Position numbers and translations under genes: made by a program
The notes under the pieces: model-generated
Databases searched by the model: none
Told to the model about the DNA's origin: nothing
The model's input: only the letters and a program-made list of their open reading frames with translations
Part shown: piece by piece, positions 10,658-21,746 of the stretch
How the letters are laid out: each line of letters begins with the position of its first letter
Numbering within the stretch: position 1 is the stretch's first letter
Assembly (NCBI GenBank): GCA_021030905.1
Contig: JAGFMI010000009.1
Span: 62,001 to 126,000 of the forward strand
From: Pyrenula massariospora
Taxonomy: Eukaryota > Ascomycota > Eurotiomycetes > Pyrenulales > Pyrenulaceae
DNA length: 64,000 nt
Direction of reading: 5' to 3'

Positions 10658-10980
10658 GGGAATCTGCGGAGAGATGGCAAGCAACCCCTCGGCTTCAGCA
10701 GACAGAGCGTACACGCATCGAGTCTATAACGGTGCAAGCTTTGCTTCCCATTGGGTGGTACCATTGGCTTGTTGCAAGAGCATCTTAAAATCCAAAGTCG
10801 AACTCGGGCAGAAGATCGGAGACCAACAACGTCTCCGCATCTCCAATTTTAATGACGTCCAAATGCCGTCCCAAAATGCCTGGACCATCCAGTCCCCGGG
10901 GGACGGGGTACAAAGATCGGACTGGCTCCTGGACCAGCCTAAAAGGATTCCCGGACTCAGTTGCTCAGAGATCGAAGACG
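10658..10980. promoter_or_regulatory. Bidirectional promoter between BolA and malonyl-CoA synthetase genes
   Basis: A short shared upstream region between two genes with mitochondrial-type N-termini. It contains two dyads: CGGAGAC (10817-10823) with GTCTCCG (10831-10837), and GTCCCC (10892-10897) with GGGGAC (10899-10904). The second includes a CCGGGG core like a CreA/Mig1-type site. Shared control is inference. Confidence 0.45.
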
Positions 10981-12968
10981 ATGCTGACCCGAAGCCTCTT
11001 CTCTACGCTTCCCCCGTCCCTCCGAACCCTGATATACTCGAATCTTCAATTCGCGTCGTGTCAAAGGTTCCCCGCCGTCTCCTCACAGTCGATTAGAATG
11101 GCGTCTAGCCTTCCTAAATCCCCGTTTTTCCAGGCACTCTCCAAGCATGACCATGAAAAGCCAGCTATTGTCCATTCGGATTCCGGACGAACGTTCACTT
11201 ATGGTAACCTTTTACATGATGTGGTTGCTGCGAAGGCGAAGCTGTCAGAGACCGCCAATGGAAAGTCCCTCACGGGCGAGCGCGTTGCATTCCTAGCTGA
11301 GAATGGCTATGACTATGTAGGTGGGTTCTGTGAGATGGGCGCTCGAGAGTCTACGGCTAATTGACCGTGGTCATCCAGTGACTTTCTTGTCCATTCTGGC
11401 GCACGAGGCAATCGCTCTGCCACTGAGCCAAGGTTTTCCTGCTAGTGAGCTAAGATACATCATCGAGAACAGCGAGGCGGCAATCTTCCTGTCGACGACA
11501 AAGTTTCAAAGCAAAGCAGATGAAGTTATCAAGGAGGACCTTAGCCGCAGGCCTGTTTTTGCCAGTGTTGAGAAAATTGCGGCGGGCGCAAAACCAAATG
11601 GACCGCTCAGCCTCGACTTGGAGCACACGGGTAAAGGCGGGTTTATGTTATACACATCTGGAACAACATCGAGGCCGGTGCGTGTCCATGAGGCAGCATT
11701 TTGGCGTCACCGCTGACCATTCGCAGAAAGGCGTTCTGCTCTCCGATTCTGTTATAACAGCTCAAGCCCGCTCCCTCATTGAAGCCTGGGATTACTCACC
11801 ATCAGACTATCTCCTACACGTTCTCCCTCTTCACCACATCCATGGCACGATCAACGCTCTCGTCACTCCTCTCTTTGCTGGTTCCACCATTGAATTCCTC
11901 TACCCTTTTAATGCGACAACAGTTTGGGAGCGGCTCGCGGCTCCATTTCTCTCCACTCCAACAAAACACCCAATAACCTTCTTCACCGTCGTCCCAACCA
12001 TCTATAACCGCCTCCTCAGCTCTCACCCGTCCCTTCCCGAGCCCGTCCAAACCGCCTCTCGGACCGCCATCTCCCCCTCACATATGCGTCTCAACATTTC
12101 CGGCTCCGCTGCTCTCCCCACACCAACAAAAGCCGCTTGGACAGACCTCTCACATGGCAACGTCCTTCTAGAGCGCTTCGGTATGACCGAGGTGGGCATG
12201 GCACTATCCTGCGGCTTGGCGTTCAAAGACCGGGTTGATGGCTCAGTTGGCTGGCCCCTGCCCTCAGTCGAAGCACGACTCGTAGACACCGAGACCGGCA
12301 ACGTCATTTCTGTTGGCCAAGAAATCGACAAAGATGGCAAAGAGCGCGAAGGCGAGATCCAGCTCCGCGGCCCGACCGTCTTCACCGAGTACTGGCGCAA
12401 CCCCGAAGCAACAGCCAGCGAATTCGTTCAAGACTCCGCCGGCGGCGGGAAGTGGTTCAAGACCGGTGATGTCGCGACGAGACGCATCGTAGAAGGCGCA
12501 GGACAGAATTCAAAACAATCCTCCTGGGCCAAGGGTCCGATGTACTTCATCCGCGGCCGCAAGAGCGTGGATATCATCAAAACCGGCGGCGAGAAAGTCT
12601 CGGCGCTGGAAGTCGAGCGGGAGCTCCTCTCTCTCTCAGAGATTGCGGAGGCAGCGGTGCTTGGCGTGCCGAATGAGCAGTGGGGACAGAAGGTTGCTGC
12701 CGTTGTGGTGTTGACGGGTGCTGGGAAGGAAGGGGGAGCAAAGGGGAAAGGGTGGGGGGTGATGGATATGAGGAGGGCGTTGAGGGAGAGGTTGGTGAAT
12801 TACAAGGTGCCGCAGGAGTTGAGGATTGTGGAGGAGATCCCAAAGAATGCTATGGGGAAGAGTGAGTTTTCATTCGCTATTTTTCTTTTTATCCTCGGGT
12901 TTGCTAACGAAATCTGTGCAGTAAACAAGAAGACCCTCCTCAAGGAAGTCTTTCCAGAAGCTGCATGA
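10981..12968 (+). CDS. Malonyl-CoA synthetase (ACSF3-type, AMP-forming), mitochondrial
   Basis: Exons 10981-11320, 11379-11677, 11727-12861 and 12922-12968 encode 606 residues. The ATG at 10981 starts a basic, Ser-rich presequence (MLTRSLFSTLPPSLRTL) that fits mitochondrial import. Adenylate-forming motifs are in order: YTSGTTSRPKGV (about 205-216, formed across intron 2), HHIHGTINAL, ERFGMTEVGMALS, YFIRGRKSVDIIKTGG-EKVSALEVE, and the C-terminal MGKINKK, with the catalytic Lys, formed across intron 3. The ERFGMTE-GMALS and KSVDIIKTGG patterns match ACSF3/malonate-CoA ligases better than acetyl-CoA or long-chain synthetases. The expected role is to convert malonate to malonyl-CoA in mitochondria, removing malonate and feeding mitochondrial fatty-acid synthesis. 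The alternative is another short dicarboxylate-CoA ligase. A hairpin lies downstream at 13130-13149. Confidence 0.9.
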
Positions 12969-15372
12969 ATCAAGACCGGGGGACTCGCAGAACGAATGGC
13001 ACGATTCTGCATGGCAGGCCTTCTGGCGTGTGAAAATATGCGCCCCTGTGATTACAACTTATGACCCGCGTACAGAAATAAAGCCAACTAAGAAGACATT
13101 TGTATTACGATAAAGAAAGAAGGAAATGTACACCTTGCATCTAAGGTGTTTAGTGTACTGTATATATCGTTCATAAAGACCAGCCCAGAGAGCCAGAAGA
13201 TTTTCCTTCGACCACACCAAAATCCGCACTTGAAATTGGTGCTGCTTTTTGTTTAATGTTCGAATAGTTCATCGTCTACATAAAGTGTTGAATAGTCGTA
13301 ATGATAGAGCGTCTGTTGCATTAAGATAGAAATTCCTCACCGAGCTAGCATATTTCTAAACCGTAAAGCTGAAGCTCTGTTCCATAGTAGCGCACATCTA
13401 AATATCGGGTTTATAGAACATTATCCCTTACCATCTTATATGCTTAGGAGACCCGTAACGCCAGATATACGGCCGAACTCTATGTACACCTGTGTACGGT
13501 CCAGCTGAAGTAAGAATCCTAGTTTATGTACTTCATGCGCGGAGCTAGTCTCGCGAGAGAGGCAGCGGGCGTATGTTTAGTTGTAGACACATGCTTCGAC
13601 GCATAGTGGGGAGCAAGGCTACCGTCGGGGACTTGTAGCGGGTGTCAGAGAGAGAACTATGTTTCCCTGACCATTGATGACGTTATGTGTATTTGCTTTT
13701 GTAACTTGTGTTCCGACGTAAGAGAAGGGAGGCAGGTCTCACAGACACGCGCTTGTCACTCGGATGCATGGTGGAGGGAAATCCATTTGTGTTGCGAAAC
13801 CCTGGGGCTCGAGGTAGGAAAGTGCATGAGAGAATCTTTAGGTGAAAACATGCGGTCTATTGTTTGATGGAGGTCGTACCGTCGGGTTAAGGTGGCCTAG
13901 GGTTGGTCACGGGTTAGAGCGAGCGAAGAAGCGTTTGAAAACTGAGGGTTAAGCGGCCTTTGAGAAGGAGGAGGGAGATGTTGCTCAGCAAGCCTCATGG
14001 AGGAGGATCTGACCGCGGTCCAAAGGACAACATAGCGGGAAGATAGGTATATGTCGGAAGGGGAAAAGTCGGAGGGATTTTAGTGGCCCCGCCAAATGAC
14101 ATATATAAAGACACAGAGATTTTGTGTTGGTGGAAAGGAACGTGGTGAACGTATCTGGTTGGGTGGGCTGAACATCTAACGTAGGCTTGAGTTTGTCTTC
14201 GGACACCGAGAGACAAGAGCCAGAAGCAGTCACGCTCGGCATTCGCGTAAATGGTGTACAAAGGTTCTCAAAAGGAACGGTAGAGAGATTATCTGACGTA
14301 GTGGCGGTTGAAAGGAGTCTCCGATACGACAAAAGTGGAACACGAACGAGGCGCTTTGCTGCTTCACAGATCATAGAGCAGACGCTGAAAGACCTGATAG
14401 CTAGAGCGGCGGTCTGCTTACTATCATGGATGGAGATCTTCCGTCTTCGTCTAGATCGAAAGTCGACAGACCTGATCCTCATGCGTCTGGGCGCGGCGAG
14501 ATTGCATTGGTTATCAAAAGTGTGGTCCTCGCAGCACTTTCAGACCTTGAATGGCAAGTGACCGCTAAGCCCGGCAGGTTGTGGCACTTTTCGATCGGAC
14601 ACTGATTATCCCGCGGAGCAGAGGAATGGGTTTGTCTCGGCTTTCTCGTATATTCGGTGGCGGACATGCGATAGTTTGGATTGTTGTTCCTCCATATGCA
14701 CTTGGCACGACATCTGATCCAGCTACCACGAGAAAAAGGCGTCCTGCTGCAATCAAATGTTCATCCGCAAGCAGCCGGAGCAAGGGGTGGACCTGGTATC
14801 ATCATAACACCTCTCTTATCTGTCGAGGTTGATCTCGTGCCTGACGGAAGGGCAATGGCAAATCCTCCCGACGCCCTTGGCGGTTCTGATTTAGATCTTG
14901 ACTGCTGTCACCTGGCGGGCCGCAGAATGATGGATTGCGGTCCGTCGCCTGTGGTGGACCAAGACAGGGCGTAAAGGCAGAATGTGTGGCTGGCGGATTG
15001 TTGCAACAATGCATGTTGCGACCTTCTTCGGCGCATTGTTCAGATGGCGGTACTGCGGTTCCAGCTCCAAGGCTGTACGTAAAGCCAGGCGCTTCGGCGT
15101 ACTAGTGGCCAGGCAAGGGTAGCTGACAGGTCGTACCACCATCGAGCCGGCTATTGAAGCGATTTGCTAGCTAGCTTGTGTGCTTTGACGTTTTGGCTTG
15201 AGGGGAAGCGTAGCAAGCCAAGCTAGGCCGCCATGAATGCCATGCCTGGACCTGTTTAAGACGGGGAGTGATATTTGCATTCAGGTTCCGCTGATGTGCG
15301 CGTCCTCCCTGCAAAGGCAAGAGACAGAGCGTGCGTTGGAGCTTTCCCCATGCCTTTGGGGGCTAGAGAACA
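12969..15372. other. Gene-poor tract, first part
   Basis: No supported gene. Two small inverted repeats are visible: 13130-13149 (listed separately) and GTACAC (13484-13489) with GTGTAC (13492-13497). Overlapping frames at 13985-14561 on both strands reach 165 codons but resemble no family I know. I see no tRNA, transposase or terminal repeats. Confidence 0.45.
13130..13149. terminator. Hairpin downstream of the malonyl-CoA synthetase gene
   Basis: ACACCTT (13130-13136) and AAGGTGT (13143-13149) are perfect 7-base inverted arms around a 6-base loop, about 160 bases past the stop codon and embedded in AT-rich sequence. It could be a 3'-end processing or transcript-stability element, or a factor-binding dyad. 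This is a sequence observation only. Confidence 0.3.
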
Positions 15373-15897
15373 CTAGTGGTCAAGACCAAGGATGCGCCAC
15401 ACAGCCCTGACGGTATCATATGTTGCCGTGTCGAGCCCGGAGGACTGGGCGACTAGCAACGACCCCGGAGTAGCGCGGTTCGAAAGAGAAACGAAAGCGT
15501 AGCTCTGTTGTTTTGTCTCGGATGAGAGGATAGAAGAAGCAATTCCTGCTGGGCTATCAATAGTTGCCCATTCCGCCGCCTTATGCCAAGGAAGCTGGGG
15601 AAAAGCGATATTGGAAACACGTACGATTGCGATGGTGGGCACGGTCCCCCTTTGGATGACCAACCTCGCCAAATTGAGGCTATGGAGACCGCTCGTCGCG
15701 ACGGTTGATGCCGTGTATGTAGCTCCACGAGTCATGGATCGTCCGCGCCATGAGTGTTCCTGGTTAAGGTGAGAACGGCTGGGTTGATGGGTGAAGGAAC
15801 GGAGTTGCCTGTGCCGCAATCTATCTAGTTCTTGCTCGGCGTCATTCTTCAATTGAACCGCAAGCGCCCAGTGTCCGGCGGGTAAAATCCCAATCAC
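15373..15897 (-). other. Open frame of 174 codons, coding status unclear
   Basis: A minus-strand frame of 174 codons ending DTVRAVWRILGLDH. A consensus GTAAGT donor on the minus strand lies just upstream (about 15915), which could mean that the frame is partly intronic or belongs to a multi-exon gene. No family is recognised, and the composition (many Ser, Arg and Ala) is not decisive. Transcript data would be needed to call a gene. Confidence 0.2.
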
Positions 15898-16055
15898 AGC
15901 AGGATCACCACTTACGTGAGAGCAGACAGACAGGAGGGAGGCAGTGGGATCAATAAAGATTTAACATTATGCGCAAGGTACTGTGAGCTTAGTCTAATCA
16001 GCTTTGCGTTTGGAGCACATGGCTCAATCATACTATGTCCCGTCCGACAACTATC

Positions 16056-16510
16056 TCACACGGACACCGCTCCCAGAGAAGCAGTGTTGTCGATCACTGA
16101 ACCTGCAGCATCGGTAAAGACTGGTAGAACAACAAGCATCATCTTCCGATGGGGTATCCTAGGCAATTCAAATCCAAGTGCATAGTCTCCATTTCCCATG
16201 TCCCCGTAATAGAAGTACAAAACAGACAAGTATGCCTGAAAGATCCCAACTCCCACAATGCTAGCCCGAAAAGAGACCATGGGTAATGACAGTGATACGA
16301 AAGAGAGTAAGACGCCGATGTTGTTACAAGCGGAGAAGTAGGTGTCGCGGTATGGTGGGGTAGGTGTCAATGGAGAGAGATCGTCCAATGATATCGAACA
16401 ACAGGGGTAGCACGGCACGTCTTAGGAGCAAGAAAAAGATCCATAAGGCGCCCTTGCCGAGTGAACCAAGGCCGTGTTCCTGGACGTTTGAGCCATGTGA
16501 CCGATATCAG
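16056..16510 (-). pseudogene. Membrane-protein-like remnant in two frames
   Basis: On the minus strand, one frame reads LWIFFLLLRRAVLPLLFDIIG and a second, shifted by one base near 16350, continues with NNIGVLLSFVSLSLPMVSF and then FQAYLSVLYFYYGDMGNGDYALG. Read end to end these make three or four hydrophobic segments, as in a polytopic membrane protein. The shift has no obvious intron at the junction, so I see either a decayed gene or a splice structure I cannot resolve. Possible upstream pieces reach back to an ATG at 17024. I considered a fungal wax-synthase-like acyltransferase, but its diagnostic motifs are absent. Family unassigned. Confidence 0.25.
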
Positions 16511-19500
16511 GCCGCCGGGTGGTTGAGCGCGCATTATTGAGGCTACTCGGTAGAGATGGATGGATGTGAGAGAAGCTCAGACCCATGGCACGTTCGGAAA
16601 ATAAACGGACCCAAGAGGGCGTGGGGTGTGGTTGATCATGATGCAGGATTCCGTGGACCAGGGGCGCAGTCTCGTTGACTGGCCAATGTGATCGGGTGTG
16701 AGACTGCTTGCAAATGTTGAAGCGGCAGAAAACGTGCGTGCAAGGGTGGGGTGGCGTGCAACAGGGTTCCGCTGCAAGAGACAGCTTGTAGAGAAGATTG
16801 ACAATACTAATGAAGACGTTGATACGGTAGGTCAGAACCAGCCAGCTGGTTCAGGGCAATCGTTGGTCGAGGAGCCAAGATATTCTTTCAGGTTGCGGTG
16901 ACAGTGGTGACAATAGAAGCCAGGCGATCTGAGTTTCCGCCGTTTATTTGGGGATCGGTGGGAGGGGTCCTTTGGGCGGAGGACCTGGGCAAGGAGGGAG
17001 CTGTGATCCGTTGTAGGAAGGCATTTTCGTTGTTGGTGGGTGGGCTGGCCTTGGGTATCAGGCAAAGCTGAAATGAGAATGGTTGGAGATATGGTGATCA
17101 ACTGTCAAGGCTTGTAGTATGAGAGATTTTCAGTACTTGTCGTGTCTCCAATGGGACTATGGTTGAGTGTGAAATGTTTCAAGGGCTCCTCGGGGGAGAG
17201 GCGAAGGTATTTATTTTTTTCGACCCCCAGCGTGACTCAGGATTAACAGCATGGTACAATCTTTTCCAGAAGCGGTGACGAAATGAGCGGACGAGGATAT
17301 AGTGGAGCCTGGCAAACAAGCTGTTACGACGGATTCCACGGTTAGAGCGAGCAGAAAGAGACTCGGCGGAGGCCTAAACCTCGTTCAGGAGGCGTGGAAA
17401 AGCGGTGGAAGGCGGTGGCATGACCGGCAGAGGCTATTTGGGGAATCAAACCACAGCGCTGGAATCGCTGGATCCACTGGCCTCAGGGGTGGCCGAGCCT
17501 TGGAGTCTTGGGGGGGGTCGTGGCCCCCTTGAGGTCTGCTACGTGTGCCGGAAGTATGCGAAGTACGATGTGCAGGGGCGACGCCGACTAAGCCAGCTGA
17601 GGCTTCGATCAGACCTTGGCCAAACCATGGGTCTTCCCTGGAGCCTCTCCTTTCTGGTTGGTGAGCTCGCAGTGGTGCGGCAGACGCTGCCAGGATCAAA
17701 CAAGGCTGAGATGAGGTGATGGTGCGCATGACCCTCTGGTACCCCTGCGAGGTACTTACTCGCAATACGAGTTGCTCTCCTATCTCCCCACGCTCGAGGG
17801 AAGCGACGAGCACACATCTGTGAATAATCAGCCGTCTCGCCCATACGCGAAGAGCAGCATCGGAGTCTTGACCTGCCTAGCTCCATGAACCGAGACCGCC
17901 TTGGTGCCGAGCTACCTGAAAAGGTACCTGACCACACCCAAGACCGCAGCAAGACTATCGACCGTTTGATGTAATTATTCATGGCTCCTGGTGTGGCTGG
18001 GGCGCGATTGCTCGGTCGAATGAGGCATTCCGAACACGTTCAATTGACTTAGAGCTTTGCAGCACCGCCATGCTTGGTCCTTGCGGGCTGAAAAACAGCC
18101 GTGTGATAACAGCGTTCCGGCTGATAGAATAGCCAACGGCGGGTGAAAGTCAAAAAAGGGCACCATAGTGTCCCTGCGTCTGAAGGTCGGTGAAAAGACC
18201 GAGATGGCATTCGCTCGTGCACCTCGTTACTAAGGGGGATGCCCGCCGTAACCACCCACTCTTCGGCCTTGGTCGGCTCAGGTACCAGAGACCAGCGTCG
18301 CCCGATGTTTCAGAGCGACAGCATTTTGACTTTGGGCGACGTGGATATTGACGCAATTCTTGTCCTACCCACGAGCACCAGAAAGCTCGGGATGAAACCG
18401 CACGGCATCATCGAGCGACATTCCTTATTAAGATGTGCAGTCGATTTACCGCAGACGAAGCGACTCTTTCCAAGTCTTTGCGATCAACACGCCCGGTCGT
18501 CTCACAAGACCGCCGGGCTTGGTTCAATGAAGCAAAACCGTCTCGACAATGATTGGCATTGTGGATATCAAATCCACTTTTTATCTAAGCCCGAAGAGGG
18601 GGGCCGTGATTGACATGCAGCCAATCTAGATAGATGAATTGGATCTGCCCGTTTCAATCCGGACACCTGTCGGGGGCTCCCCCGAGCGTGCCGCATCGAG
18701 CAATTCTTTGATCAGACAAGTCCGCGTGCGATGTTTCATCTTGATGTCGACATTTTCTCCGGCTGAGCGGAAGGTTTATGCAAGCTGTTCCCCGTTGGAA
18801 GTTCCTGGCGTGGCCAAGTGCGAACTCCCACGGTAGAGCTGACGGACATGAGCGCCCACATCTTCTCGCATCTTCACCGAGATGAGATAGATGAGATAGC
18901 CGCCGCCCACCCTTTTTCCTCTCAATCTCGTGAGGCGGTTTCTAGCTCACTTCGCGAAGGTTGACCGGGGGTACAGCGCGTTGAGTTCGCTGCAGCCAGC
19001 CTCAAACTTTGCTCACCGTGCAGTTTCGGCAGCGCCGGAACCTAAGCTCACCAGCCCTCAATTTCTAGAACCTCCTTTAGACTTTATGAGCCAGGAAATT
19101 GAAGTCGTGGCTGCATGCAACGCACTATGTCTGTCTGTCTGGCTGGCTTGGGGTAGCCACACGGTGCAGGCTGCCGGGCACAGAGGAAGATCCGGTGCTC
19201 GGCTGGCTTCCCCTGACTTTTGGGTATGGGCCTGACTGTCCACTCTTTCTGAGTTTGTAACTTCGAGCCGCATAGCAGCACGGGTTATCAGCATCATGAA
19301 GCGTGTTGCGGACGGTTTGAGGTGTAGCAAGTCTTGTCGCATCTCCGGCACGTGTGCAACATGCTCAGGAGGTGCCGCATTGGCGAGCCATTCCCCCGCC
19401 ACCCCCCTCGTCTACGATTAAGATTGGCAAATACAATCTACAGATGCTCGTGCAGCTAGAGACGTCAATAGCTGTCGAGACTAGGGAAACTTAAGGCGAA

Positions 19501-20336
19501 TTGCGGGCAGTAGCCGAAACTTCTGGATAGAAAAGGGTGCGCAGTAGAAGAGCAAAAGGCCGATTAGGGGCAGGCAAGCGGGCGTCAAATCTCTGGTCGC
19601 ACACCTTCTGATTGGGCGACTGGACCAGGGCTTGACTGTTGCATCTTTAGTTAAGATTTGCATCTGCCGGGGGGCGGCCACGTGGTGACTGCAAGCTAAT
19701 GCAGGCAATCTGCTTGTCCCTGATTTGAGCATTGGAGCCCCCAACCCTCAACCCCCAAGCCTTCTGGCCAACCACTTCCCGGCCAACGCTCGCTGCCGCT
19801 GAGGCATCGCACTCCTTTGTCGACGGCCACACTGCCCCTTGTTTCGCTGAATATACTATAGTATGGAAAAAATTGTCCTCCAAACATTGCCGTTGTTGCC
19901 GTCTTCAGGTCAGCAATCGCCACTTGCCTCCTGGAATCCAACGCGGCTAGACAGCCACAACTGGCCAGCCGGATATGGCGCGAAATTAGTGGCGTTTGCT
20001 ATACACCGTCAAAAAGTGGCTGCAAATCGAGGCCACGTGGAAGACGTCTATGGTCGCCGTCCTCGGCGAACAAGTTCAACTCCAGGACTGACGGACCATA
20101 GTCGCCACCTCTGTCAGCTGCGGCTAAATCTCCTTCCATCCGAAGGGCCGGAGAGTCCTGTAGATGGACACCATAGGTTGAGGCAAGTTCATCAATGGCA
20201 GTGCTGAGCAATAGCCGAGGGGCAGCCCATGTCAGCCTGCATTCAGAGACACCATCTTCACTGGCTGGGACGTTCGTACCGGAAAATGGCCGAAATAGTA
20301 TCAATGTCATCTTCAAAGTAAAGCCCAGCCAGAAAA
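16511..20336. other. Gene-poor tract, second part
   Basis: About 3.8 kb with no gene I can support. Many short overlapping frames exist on both strands, none with recognisable domains. A G-rich, purine-biased plus strand runs at about 17300-17560, including a GGGGGGG run near 17511-17517. I find no terminal inverted repeats, target-site duplications or transposase-like frames. Confidence 0.45.
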
Positions 20337-21099
20337 TCACACATCGTCGTCTTGTTGCTGCTGTGTGAATGCTATCCACTCCTCCATCAGAGCCTGGCCA
20401 GCCGCTTGTTCTCCCGCCGTCTTCCGTCTATGATCTCCTTGGCGGGTGACGAAAAGGCACAGTACCCAACCCCAGATATTGAACCCTTCGTATGTGGTCT
20501 GAAATCCCAATTTTTTCTTGTCCTCTTGCTCTTCCGGAACCATTTTCCCCTGCATTCGCTTCCTGGTTTCATCCTCGGAGGAGTCAACCTCAATAGGGGG
20601 GCTGTCATCGTCTGGAGGAGCTTGCGGTATCTTGTCCATCGGTGTTGGATCGTCCTCGTCAATTTCCTCTGAAATGGCAATAGGCCGGTCAGCTTTACCA
20701 GGCGGTAAGCTCGAGTTGCTGTTTGCTTTTCCATTTTCCTCAAGTGTCTTATTTTTGCTAAGTATGAAATGACGCGTCCCGAGCTCCGTGAGGAAGATTG
20801 AGATGTCAAAGTCGTCTTTTTACCCAAGTCAGCAATGGCCTCCATCGCATCGACCGCGACTGACCTCCTTTCACTATATCTTTCACTGCTCTCCTCTTCT
20901 TGCCTTTTCCTTTGACTCGCTCATTTTCTTCTCGTAGCTTTGGTAGTACAAGAGGCTTCACAGCAGCGATTACGCGAGGCAGGGCAGGGTTGGAAGGGTT
21001 GAGCAGCCATCTCTGAGCGTCGGCCGGATTTTCGAGAAAGATGCGACATTCAAGCACGGAATTCTTGCTAATACGGAGATACCGCCGTATCGGGGCCAT
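20337..21099 (-). CDS. Conserved fungal protein of unknown function
   Basis: Exons 21099-20865 and 20815-20337 (49-base intron with a GCTGAC branch) encode 237 residues. The N-terminus MAPIRRYLRISKNSVLECRI leads into NPADAQRWLL and VKPLVLPKLREENER, then a Lys/Arg-rich stretch, then DDFDISIFLTELGTRHFIL formed across the intron. An acidic Ser/Asp/Glu-rich middle follows, then DKKKLGFQTTYEGFNIWGW near the C-terminus. I recall this arrangement as a widespread ascomycete protein, but I cannot name a function. The basic patch and acidic linker suggest a nuclear protein (inference). An upstream ATG at 21221 opens an 83-codon frame that overlaps this start in another frame. The gene is divergent from the P450, with start codons 648 bases apart. 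Confidence 0.75.
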
Positions 21100-21746
21100 T
21101 TCAACGATAAGTACGTGCTCAGGTCGTTTGCTCCATTCAGAAGGTCAATGTTTGTGAAGTTACCGCTCGGGAGAGTGAGGTCATACCAAGACCCTCTTTT
21201 TCTCCCCGCACCCAACTTCATCTACCGACGACTTTCTACCCACAAACGCCTCCCCCGCTATCAATAGAAAGAAGCTATCGTGGAATGCCATCAACGCTGT
21301 ATCGTGATGGCAGCTTCAATAATCTTTAACCGTACTTTAGCCGGCACACATAGCGCCTATGTGTCAGTCTCTTCGGCAGTGCCTTGATTGGTCCGGCAAC
21401 TCGACGCTTCAACCTCACCTCTAGTACGGCAATGCGATCCGCATAGCCTCGATTGATCTCTAGGCTCTGCTTTGATGTCTAAACAATCAGTCAGCGACTC
21501 GATCTATCTTGAGTCGCAGCGGATCGCTTTCTGTGTTCATGGAGTGACCTCTGTCGTCACACCATGGCTTCCAATGTCACTGAATAGCCTCCTTCGTTAT
21601 AAGCCTCGTGTTCCAGCCTTCTGCTTATGTGAAGGGACAAACATCTACGCAGATCGAGGCAAGATTAACTACTCGTTCGACCTATATATCACTCAACGCA
21701 GCCTACTCTGGTGCTTCAACAGCATCAGGAATGAGCAGACATCAAA
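21100..21746. other. Divergent promoter region with an overlapping upstream frame
   Basis: Spacer between the conserved unknown gene (minus) and the P450 gene (plus). On the minus strand an ATG at 21221 begins an 83-codon frame that runs past the main start at 21099. Nothing else is convincing. Confidence 0.45.

Noticed and set aside
13985-14561. Overlapping frames on both strands (165 and 124 codons)
   Set aside because: No domain resemblance on either strand and no start context or splice sites that extend them. Likely chance in a stretch of even base composition.
15373-16418. A single multi-exon gene joining the 174-codon frame with the membrane-like frames upstream
   Set aside because: A GTAAGT donor near 15915 exists, but I found no acceptor/donor set that keeps one frame through all pieces.
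19999-20379. 126-codon minus-strand frame overlapping the end of the conserved unknown gene
   Set aside because: It overlaps the real C-terminal exon in another frame and has no recognisable sequence.
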